Shown: piece by piece, positions 8,374-14,895 of the stretch
How the letters are laid out: the number at the start of each line of letters is the position of its first letter
Numbering within the stretch: the stretch's first letter is position 1
Notes under the pieces: generated by a model
Seen by the model: the letters and a program-made list of their open reading frames with translations, nothing else
The model's database searches: none
Told to the model about the DNA's origin: nothing
Program-made: the position numbers and the translations under genes
Source: Burkholderiaceae bacterium
GTDB taxonomy: Bacteria; Pseudomonadota; Gammaproteobacteria; Burkholderiales; Burkholderiaceae_D
Length of the DNA stretch: 63,465 bases
Direction of reading: 5' to 3'
NCBI GenBank assembly: GCA_019751755.1
Contig: JAIENA010000079.1
Span: 1-63,465 of the forward strand

Positions 8374-8861
8374 CGATGGCCGTCCGTGTCGGCACCCTGC
8401 TGTTCGCATGCCTGCTTGCGTTGGCGGGAAGCGGGCGCGCCGGTGCCGAACCGGCGTCCGCGCCCCAGGCCATGGCATTGGTCAAGAAAGCCGTTGCTTA
8501 CTACCGTACACATCCGGCCCAGGCCGCATACGCGGCGTTCATGAATCCGCAAGGGCCGTTCATGCAGGACGACCTGTATGTGGTGGCGCACGATATCCGA
8601 ACCGGCGTCAACCTGGCCCACGGCAAGGAGCCCAGAGTGCTCGGGCAATCCCTGCTCGATTTGCGCGACAGCGAAGGAACCTACATTATTCGGGACATGA
8701 TCAAGGTCGCCAACAGCCCCGGCCACAGTGGCTGGACCGAATACAAATGGCCCCATCCCGCCACCAGTAAATGGGTGCTGAAACGGACCTACACGGAAAA
8801 GGTCGGCGATATCATGATCAGCTGCGGCTACCATCCGGCGCCGGCGGCGCCGGCGCGCTGA
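8370..8861 (+). CDS. Second secreted single-Cache-domain protein
   Basis: 163 residues from a GTG at 8370 that overlaps the upstream stop; an ATG at 8376 is an alternative. It has a signal peptide followed by a Cache domain paralogous to its neighbour: QAMALVKKAVAYYRTHP, DLYVVAHDIRTGVNLAHGKE, LDLRDSEGTYIIRDMIKVA and GWTEYKWPHP. The pair looks like a tandem duplication. There is no anchor and no output domain. The overlap with the upstream gene implies translational coupling, and the next gene starts one base after its stop. Confidence 0.8.
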   Translation: MTMAVRVGTLLFACLLALAGSGRAGAEPASAPQAMALVKKAVAYYRTHPAQAAYAAFMNPQGPFMQDDLYVVAHDIRTGVNLAHGKEPRVLGQSLLDLRDSEGTYIIRDMIKVANSPGHSGWTEYKWPHPATSKWVLKRTYTEKVGDIMISCGYHPAPAAPAR

Positions 8862-8862
8862 C

Positions 8863-10710
8863 ATGACGCGCGCAGTGCCCGGCGGCGCGCGCGCCATCCT
8901 GCTGGCGTTCTCCCTCCTCAGTATTGCCGCGGTGGCCGCGCAAACCTGGTGGGATGTGCGCCAAGACCGACGCCAGACCTTGGCCGCCGCCCATGAAGCC
9001 GGTCTGGCAACGGTGCGCCTGCTCGATGAGCATGCGACGCAGACGCTGGCCGATGCGGAACGCAATCTTGACGCGGTGGTGGCGGCCGTCCAGTCGGCGG
9101 ACAGCCGACAATTGCACGACGATACCGCGCTCAGCCGGGTGGTGACAAGCGGCCAGCGTGACAGCCGATTCCTCAATGCGCTGCAATTTGTCAGCCTGAG
9201 CGGCAAGCCGTATGTCAACTCCGCTGACTATCCGGCGTTCCAGTTCGATATTGAGGAACGCAGCTACGTGGCGCCGTTGCTGGCGGCGGCACAGGATCAC
9301 CGCTCCCGCATCGGCCGCCCGTTCCAGCGCTTTTATGACAAGGCCATTGTGCTGCCGCTGGCGCGCAACCTGTTCGATAAAAACGGGCGCCATCTTGGCA
9401 TCATTTCCATCGATATCAATGTGGCGTATTTCAGCGGCGTCTACGGGCGCATATCGAAAGACAGTGACGCGCTGGTGGCGCTGTATGCGGATCAGGGCTA
9501 CACCATCGTGCGTTCGCCGTTCGACTTGCGCTATCTTGGGCAGGATATCCGCCAGGCACCGGCACTGGCCAGGATCACCGCCGCCGGCACGGAAGGCGTG
9601 CTGCTCGATGACAGTTTCCTGGCGCAACCCAGCGCGGAGCTGCGCCAGTACACGTTCCGCAAGCTGCCCGGCTACGGCATTACCACCATCTATGCGCGCA
9701 CGGTCGACAGCATCCTGGCCGACTGGCTGGCGCGCATGCGTAACCGCAGCCTGCTGGCGGCCGCGGCGGGCCTGCTGATTTGCACACTGGCCGTGCTGCT
9801 GGCCCAGCATATCCGCCGGGTCCAAGCGTCGGAACAGGCGCTGCGCGAAAGCGAGCAGCGCCTCGAGCAGCGGGTGGTGGAACGGACTGACAACCTTGCC
9901 CAAGCGTATGGCGAGTTACAGCGCACCATGGCGGCGCTGACCGCCACGCAAAAGGAATTGATGCGCTCGGAGAAAATGGCGGCGCTGGGGGCGCTGGTGG
10001 CCGGTGTCGCGCATGAACTCAATACGCCGCTAGGCAACGGCGTCACCATGGCCAGCGCGTTGCAAGACCAGTTGGAGCGGACCATGGCCTCGGTGACGTC
10101 GGCGCAGTTACGCCGCTCCGAGTTGCTGGGCTCACTCGCCGAGTGCGCCAACGCCTCCGCCGTGCTGACCCGCAACCTGCTGCGCGCCGGCGATCTGGTG
10201 CAGAAATTCAAGCAGGTCGCGGTCGACCAGTCGGCCGCGCATCGGCGCCGCTACGACCTGGCCCAGACGCTGGACGAAATCATCGCCACCCTGGAGCCGA
10301 TGTACAAGCACCGCCCGTATCGTCTGGAGACGGAACTCGAGGCCGGGATTAGCATGGACAGCTTTCCCGGCGCGCTGGCGCAAATCATCACGAACCTGGT
10401 CAGCAATGCCGTGGTCCATGCCTTTCCGGATGGACGCACCGGCGTCATGCGCCTGCTGGCACAACGCCACGGCGACGATGCCGTGACGCTGGTCTTCAGC
10501 GATGACGGGCCGGGCATTCCCCCGGAAGTGCTGCCGCGCGTTTTCGACCCCTTCTTTACCACGCGCATGGGCCAGGGCGGTACCGGACTGGGTATGCACA
10601 TCGTCTACAACCTGGTCACCACCTTGCTGGGCGGTCAGGTCGACGTGGCCAGCAGCGGCGGCTGCCGCGTGACCATCACGCTGCCGCTGTCAGCGCCGGA
10701 CCAGCCTTGA
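8863..10710 (+). CDS. Cache-domain membrane sensor histidine kinase
   Basis: 615 residues. TM1 is at about residues 11-29, a periplasmic double-Cache-like sensor region at 30-290, and TM2 at about 295-316. A coiled-coil linker (LRESEQRLEQRVVERTDNL) follows. The dimerisation/phosphotransfer helix has H384 in VAGVAHELNTPLGNG. The ATPase domain shows the N box NLVSNAVVHAF, DDGPGIPPEV, FDPFFTTRM and GGTGLGMHIV. All kinase boxes are intact. No response regulator is next to it, so the partner is encoded elsewhere. It is the last gene of the Cache-Cache-kinase run, and the two small proteins may feed its sensor domain. Confidence 0.9.
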   Translation: MTRAVPGGARAILLAFSLLSIAAVAAQTWWDVRQDRRQTLAAAHEAGLATVRLLDEHATQTLADAERNLDAVVAAVQSADSRQLHDDTALSRVVTSGQRDSRFLNALQFVSLSGKPYVNSADYPAFQFDIEERSYVAPLLAAAQDHRSRIGRPFQRFYDKAIVLPLARNLFDKNGRHLGIISIDINVAYFSGVYGRISKDSDALVALYADQGYTIVRSPFDLRYLGQDIRQAPALARITAAGTEGVLLDDSFLAQPSAELRQYTFRKLPGYGITTIYARTVDSILADWLARMRNRSLLAAAAGLLICTLAVLLAQHIRRVQASEQALRESEQRLEQRVVERTDNLAQAYGELQRTMAALTATQKELMRSEKMAALGALVAGVAHELNTPLGNGVTMASALQDQLERTMASVTSAQLRRSELLGSLAECANASAVLTRNLLRAGDLVQKFKQVAVDQSAAHRRRYDLAQTLDEIIATLEPMYKHRPYRLETELEAGISMDSFPGALAQIITNLVSNAVVHAFPDGRTGVMRLLAQRHGDDAVTLVFSDDGPGIPPEVLPRVFDPFFTTRMGQGGTGLGMHIVYNLVTTLLGGQVDVASSGGCRVTITLPLSAPDQP

Positions 10711-10731
10711 TGCCGCGCGTGGTGTCACCGC

Positions 10732-11907
10732 TTATTGCAGCGCTTCGGACGGCCCGAAGAACTCGAAGTGGGTTTGGGTTTCTGGCACGCCCAGTTCACG
10801 CAGGTGCGACTTCACGGCCCGCATAAAGCCCGTCGGCCCCAGGAAATAGGCATCGACATCGCGGTCTTCCGGCAGCCAGGCGCCCAGTTGTTCCTTGCTC
10901 AGGAAGCCCGATGCGTGCGCCAGGCCATCGTCATCGCGTTCATAGATATAGTGGCGACGCAGTTGCGGATGCACGCCGGCCAGGTGGTCGATGTGGTCAC
11001 GGAAAGCATGCACACTGTGGCTGCGGGCGGCGTGGATGAAGTGCACCGGACGCCGGGTACGCAGCGCGGCGCCCAGCATGGCCAGGGTGGGCGTGATGCC
11101 CACGCCGCCGCTGATCAGAACCAGCGGCTTGTCGCTGTCGTTCAGCACGAAGTCGCCGGCGGGCGGGAACAGGTTCACGGTGTCACCCGGTTGCACCTGA
11201 TCGTGCAGGTGGTTCGACATCTTGCCGCCAGCTTCGCGCTTGACGCTGATGCGGTAGGTTTCGCCATTCGGCAGCGCCGACAGTGAATAGTTGCGGCGCT
11301 GCTCGGTACCGTCGATGTTGGCCACCACCGTGGTGAACTGGCCGGGTTGGAAAGCCAGCAACTTGCCGCCATCGGCCGGGGCCAGGATGAAGGACGTGAT
11401 TTCTTCGCTCTCGGCCACCTTGCCTACCACCTTGAACGCACGCGCGCCGCGCCAGCCGCCTTCGGCGTTCGCATTGGCGTCATAGGCTTGCTGTTCGGCG
11501 CCGATCAGAATGGTCGCCAACTGGCCATAGGCCGCGCCCCACGCTGCCAACACCGCATCGGTCGCCACCTCGGCGCCCAGCACCTCGCGGATCGCGCCCA
11601 GCAGCGCGGCGCCCACCATCGGATAATGTTCAGGCAGGATTTGCAGCGACACGTGCTTGTTGACAATGGTGCCGACCAGCGGCCCGAGCGCCTCAAGACG
11701 CTCGATATTCGACGCATACATCAGGATGCTGTTGGCCAGCGCGCGCTGCTGCGTGCCGCCATGCTGGTGCGCCTGATTAAAGAATGGCACTACTTGCGGA
11801 TATTCGCGGAACAGTTTTTGGTAAAAATGGCGGGTCAGCGTCTCTCCGCCCTCCTTCAGGATCGGTACGGTGGCGGTGATGATGGCGCGGTGTTCTTGGG
11901 ACAACAT
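10732..11907 (-). CDS. hmp: Flavohemoglobin, nitric oxide dioxygenase Hmp
   Basis: 391 residues, the normal family length. An N-terminal globin domain (about 1-140, proximal His in NKHVSLQI) is followed by a FAD domain (RRNYSLSALPNG) and an NAD-binding domain (LISGGVGITPTLAMLGAAL), ending with HFEFFGP. It converts NO and O2 to nitrate in the cytoplasm using NAD(P)H. The gene is preceded by its own promoter with an NsrR-like operator and is separated from the aquaporin gene by a strong terminator. Confidence 0.96.
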   Translation of the reverse strand: MLSQEHRAIITATVPILKEGGETLTRHFYQKLFREYPQVVPFFNQAHQHGGTQQRALANSILMYASNIERLEALGPLVGTIVNKHVSLQILPEHYPMVGAALLGAIREVLGAEVATDAVLAAWGAAYGQLATILIGAEQQAYDANANAEGGWRGARAFKVVGKVAESEEITSFILAPADGGKLLAFQPGQFTTVVANIDGTEQRRNYSLSALPNGETYRISVKREAGGKMSNHLHDQVQPGDTVNLFPPAGDFVLNDSDKPLVLISGGVGITPTLAMLGAALRTRRPVHFIHAARSHSVHAFRDHIDHLAGVHPQLRRHYIYERDDDGLAHASGFLSKEQLGAWLPEDRDVDAYFLGPTGFMRAVKSHLRELGVPETQTHFEFFGPSEALQ

Positions 11908-11968
11908 GATGAGTCAGCCTTTCTTGAACGGGTTTCTGTTGGTCGGTTGAATGTCTTGATGTGCATCA

Positions 11969-11997
11969 ACTATAACGGAATAAAATTAAACATGCAA
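11969..11997 (-). promoter_or_regulatory. Sigma-70 promoter of hmp
   Basis: On the minus strand, -35 TTGCAT (11992-11997) and -10 TATAGT (11969-11974) are exactly 17 bases apart. The -35 lies inside the inverted repeat at 11985-12015, as expected for repression. The predicted leader to the ATG at 11907 is about 55 bases. Confidence 0.7.
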
Positions 11998-12015
11998 ACG
12001 TTTTGCATGTTTAAT
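11985..12015. promoter_or_regulatory. NsrR-like operator of hmp
   Basis: Two perfect 14-base arms (ATTAAACATGCAAA and its complement) flank a 3-base centre. Aligned on the centre, it keeps the ATGCA-N7-TGCAT spacing of the NsrR consensus, though the inner three bases of each arm differ. NsrR is the NO-sensing repressor known to control hmp in many proteobacteria. Confidence 0.65.
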
Positions 12016-12021
12016 TGCAAG

Positions 12022-12044
12022 AAAAACGCCCCGGCTTGGGGCGT
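12022..12044 (-). terminator. Rho-independent terminator of the aquaporin gene
   Basis: On the minus strand, ACGCCCC-AAGCC-GGGGCGT is followed by TTTTC. It separates the aquaporin gene from hmp. Confidence 0.8.
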
Positions 12045-12056
12045 ACTCGCAAGCCC

Positions 12057-12728
12057 TCAGGAACGGACCGTGTTCCGCATACTTCCATGCAACCACAGGA
12101 AGACCGCCGTGGCCGCCGCCGCGCCAGCCAGCTGCGTCAGCACGAACGCCGGGGCATCGGCCAGGCGCAGGGCGCCGGCCTCGCCCACCACCTTGGCCAG
12201 CGTCAGTGCCGGATTCATGAACGCCGTCGATGAACTGAACCAGCACGCCGCCATCACATAGGCCGACACGGCAAACGGCGCGATCACGGGCCGGGCCCGG
12301 CCGCAACCAATAAACACCGCCAGCAAGCCGAAGGTGGCGACAAATTCCCCCAGCCACTGGCCGACACCGCTGCGCTGCTGCTGGGCCGCGACCAGGAATT
12401 CCAGTCCATACATGCCGTGCACCAGCGCCACACCGGCCAGTGCGCCCGTCAGTTGCGCCACGATATACGGCACCACGTATTCCATGCGCAAGTTGCCGCG
12501 CCAGGCATCGGACAGGGTCAGCACGGGATTGAAATAGCCGCCGGAGATCCCGCCAAACGTCAGAATCAGCACCGCCAGTCCCGTACTCGATACCAGCGTC
12601 GTGATCAACTGCGCCATGGCGGCATCAGCACCGGCCAGCCGTTGTGCGGCGATGCCACATCCGCCCGAAATCGCCAGCAGCAAGGCCGTTCCCAGGCCCT
12701 CCGCCGCCATGCGTTTTGCAATGCCCAT
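12057..12728 (-). CDS. MIP-family aquaporin
   Basis: 223 residues with six membrane helices and two NPx half-helix motifs: GGYFNPVLTLSDA (NPV instead of NPA) in the first half and AFMNPALTLAK (NPA) in the second. The selectivity-filter residues cannot be assigned safely, so water, glycerol or a metalloid acid are all possible. Similar short, divergent MIPs are often near arsenic genes, but none are seen here. It is upstream of hmp on the same strand but ends in its own terminator. Confidence 0.88.
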   Translation of the reverse strand: MGIAKRMAAEGLGTALLLAISGGCGIAAQRLAGADAAMAQLITTLVSSTGLAVLILTFGGISGGYFNPVLTLSDAWRGNLRMEYVVPYIVAQLTGALAGVALVHGMYGLEFLVAAQQQRSGVGQWLGEFVATFGLLAVFIGCGRARPVIAPFAVSAYVMAACWFSSSTAFMNPALTLAKVVGEAGALRLADAPAFVLTQLAGAAAATAVFLWLHGSMRNTVRS

Positions 12729-12812
12729 GCACGTTTCTCCATAAAAAACGTACTGTAGGGCAGCCCGTGGCAGCGTTTATCAGCCTCTGCCAATACCGGC
12801 TATCGGCCGTAT

Positions 12813-12852
12813 GCCGCCGCATTGCCGCATCCTGCATGCGGCAATGGGCGGC
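12813..12852. repeat. Long stem-loop in the aquaporin/YdcF intergenic region
   Basis: ATTGCCGCAT (12821-12830) pairs perfectly with ATGCGGCAAT (12836-12845) around a CCTGC loop. The outer GCCGCC (12813-12818) pairs with GGCGGC (12847-12852). It may be a REP-like element; there is no T-tract. Confidence 0.5.
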
Positions 12853-12917
12853 TCCCGGTATCCAATGCGGACACCGGGCGCCTGTCCGTGGCAGCCGTGG
12901 ACCGGCTTTGGCCGGGC

Positions 12918-12946
12918 TTGACACGGGATGTGGTAATTGCTCCAAT
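12918..12946 (+). promoter_or_regulatory. Candidate promoter of the YdcF-like gene
   Basis: A perfect -35 TTGACA (12918-12923), a 17-base spacer and TCCAAT (12941-12946). The predicted transcription start falls at about the ATG (12953), so the message may be leaderless. Confidence 0.45.
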
Positions 12947-12952
12947 GCAGGC

Positions 12953-13702
12953 ATGTTGCTATCCAACCTGATCCATTACCTGGTATTGCCTCCCATAAAC
13001 CTGCTGTTGGTTGCACTCGTCGGCCTGGCGCTACGCCGGCGCTGGCCCCGGACCGGTCGCTGGCTGTCGCGCGGCGCTCTGGCCTTGCTGCTGGTCATCA
13101 GTACGCGCTTTGTAGCCAACCTGCTGATGGCGCCGCTGGAAACCACCCCGCCCCTGACGTCCGAGGCCGCGCGCGGCGCGCAGGCCATTGTGGTCTTGTC
13201 GGCCGGCGTCCTGCAGAGCACGCCGGAGTACAACGGCGACGACGCACCGGACAGCCTGGCGCTGGCGCGCATGCGCTATGCCGCCAAAGTGCAGCACGAG
13301 ACGGGCTTGCCGCTGCTGGTGACGGGTGGAAAACTTAACAGTACGCAAGCGCAATCGCTGGCGGCCAGTATGGCGGCCGGACTGCGCAACGAGTTTCGTA
13401 CCGAGGTCAAATGGGTCGAGGAAGCCGCCACCACCACGGCGGAAAATGCTTCCGACAGCGCCGCCATCCTGTTGCCGGCCGGGATCCGCCGCATCGTGCT
13501 GGTGACCCACGCGGTGCACATGGAGCGTGCCGTGCTGGTCTTCCGCAAGGCGGGCTTTGAGGTGGTGCCGGCACCTACCGTGTATTTCTCGCATGGGCCG
13601 TTTACCCCTTGGCAACTACTGCCCAGCGCATCCGCCTTCAGCGTCAGCTACTACGCGATCTATGAATGGATCGGTCTGACGTGGTACCGCATGCGGCATT
13701 GA
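12953..13702 (+). CDS. YdcF/SanA-type (DUF218) membrane protein
   Basis: About 249 residues. Two N-terminal hydrophobic segments (LIHYLVLPPINLLLVALVGL and a second near 40-58) are followed by a DUF218 domain: AQAIVVLSAG, GLPLLVTGG, STQAQSLAASM, EEAATTTAENAS and IRRIVLVTHAVHMERAVLVF. DUF218 proteins such as YdcF, SanA and ElyC act in envelope biology, but the reaction is not settled. The open frame extends upstream past 12953, but that part is low-complexity and overlaps the divergent aquaporin gene, so I take the ATG at 12953. No clear Shine-Dalgarno is present. Confidence 0.85.
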   Translation: MLLSNLIHYLVLPPINLLLVALVGLALRRRWPRTGRWLSRGALALLLVISTRFVANLLMAPLETTPPLTSEAARGAQAIVVLSAGVLQSTPEYNGDDAPDSLALARMRYAAKVQHETGLPLLVTGGKLNSTQAQSLAASMAAGLRNEFRTEVKWVEEAATTTAENASDSAAILLPAGIRRIVLVTHAVHMERAVLVFRKAGFEVVPAPTVYFSHGPFTPWQLLPSASAFSVSYYAIYEWIGLTWYRMRH

Positions 13703-13713
13703 TTGCCGTTTGC

Positions 13714-14007
13714 TCAAGCCTGCGTCATATTGGTCAGGAAACGATCCTTGGCTTGGCGTGCGCGCTGCAATGGTTCACGCTGCTCGTGCAAGGTCGCTTC
13801 GATACGCTTGCGGTCGCTGATGTCGCGGATGGCGTTCATCAGCATCGCCCCCTCTTCCGTATTGATCGGAGGCAGTGAAATCCCGCGCCCCTTCCGTCGG
13901 AGCAAGACTTCATAGTCCCAGGCACCGCCGCTGCGCTTCAGCGTCTGGATAAAGGTGCGCCAGTCCTGTCCTTGCATGCCGATCAACTCATCTGGAGCGT
14001 GAATGGT
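13714..14007 (-). pseudogene. Remnant of a PAS-domain sensor kinase
   Basis: The visible reading gives HAPDELIGMQGQDWRTFI, then AMLMNAIRDISDRKRIEATL and AKDRFLTNMTQA. This looks like the end of a PAS domain, its PAC motif, and the start of a HisKA domain (normally FLANMSHE) that then stops. Upstream the frame is closed by a TGA just before THAPDELIG-like residues. There is no ATG with a ribosome site. It is best read as a decayed fragment of a hybrid sensor kinase; most of the protein is gone on both sides. Confidence 0.7.
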
Positions 14008-14348
14008 TCAAGTAGCCAGCCCATCGGTGCTGGTGGCTGGTGTTGGGCTTGGCCTATTAAATTGTTCGTTAATTGCATTTTGAACTACCAGCGCATGCCT
14101 GACGTTGTTTTTCTAGCGGCCCATCGCGTCGCTTAAGCTCTGCGGTGCAGCGCTTGAAATAACAAATCATTACAATTACGCACTGTTCAGGCTGCCGCTC
14201 GACGCGGCATACTGCGGTGTTTTCACCTTGTTGCGGTGCATTGCACCAAATAGCAAAATGTAAAAGGCTTCTATTGCGATATAGAAATAAGTGGTACGAT
14301 GGCCCTGAATGTCTAGCAATAGAAGATTAATATAAAGGCAACTTTCCA
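14008..14348. other. Intergenic region, lower GC, no gene seen
   Basis: This stretch between the kinase remnant and the small protein at 14349 is less GC-rich than its surroundings. It holds a short inverted repeat (GGTGCA-T-TGCACC, 14235-14247) but no convincing gene. A promoter for 14349 should lie in its right end, but no clear -35/-10 pair is visible. Confidence 0.5.
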
Positions 14349-14756
14349 ATGGAATTATTCAACAAGTCGGGCATTTTGGTCGCGGCAGTGCTGGTGACTG
14401 TGGGCGTACTGATCGGTGCTCAGGCAAAGGATGACATGGTGCCTCCGCCCACTGTGATCGAAGCGACGGCCCAGAAATTGAATAAAGAAGGGAATTTTGT
14501 TGCAGAGCGGCGTTTGCGCGAATGGGCTGCACAAGGCTCGGCCGTGGCGCAACGCGAATTGGCTGGCTATTACCAGGCGGATCCTGCACGTCGTGCTGAA
14601 ATGTTGCAATTACTGGAAGGCGCTGCGCGCGCCGGCGATTCGCAGGCCGCCATCCAATTGGGGCAGTTGCGTGAATCGGGACATGGACTCGGCGCCGACC
14701 ACATGAAAGAGGCCGCCGCTTCGCATACCGCCGCCAACACCGCCGCTCGCTACTAA
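14349..14756 (+). CDS. Small membrane-anchored or exported protein, Sel1/TPR-like
   Basis: 135 residues. One N-terminal hydrophobic segment (SGILVAAVLVTVGVLIGAQA, about 7-26) acts as a signal peptide or anchor. The rest is helical with alanine-rich repeats (AERRLREWAAQGSAVAQREL, AARAGDSQAAIQLGQL) that resemble half-degenerate Sel1 repeats. The family is not recognised. It lies immediately before prsT, but a GC-rich hairpin (14797-14812) separates them. Confidence 0.65.
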   Translation: MELFNKSGILVAAVLVTVGVLIGAQAKDDMVPPPTVIEATAQKLNKEGNFVAERRLREWAAQGSAVAQRELAGYYQADPARRAEMLQLLEGAARAGDSQAAIQLGQLRESGHGLGADHMKEAAASHTAANTAARY

Positions 14757-14796
14757 GTAAGCAGTACAATTCCTCCAAAACAGTCAATCACCTGAC

Positions 14797-14812
14797 GGGC
14801 CCGACAGGGCCC
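14797..14812 (+). terminator. Possible hairpin terminator before prsT
   Basis: GGGCCC-GACA-GGGCCC, followed by a pyrimidine-rich run (TCCTCCCCCTTT) rather than a clean T-tract. A second stem (CTTTGCG/CGCAAAG) lies just after it. Confidence 0.35.
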
Positions 14813-14895
14813 TCCTCCCCCTTTGCGTTGCGCTGGCGCAAAGGCATGCCCGCTTAGACGCCTACCCTGAAGCAGTTACTGCCCAGGAGAGCGCC

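Noticed and set aside
14829-14848. TGGCGCAAAGGCATGC before prsT as a sigma-54 promoter
   Set aside because: The GG to GC distance is 11 rather than 10 bases, outside normal tolerance.
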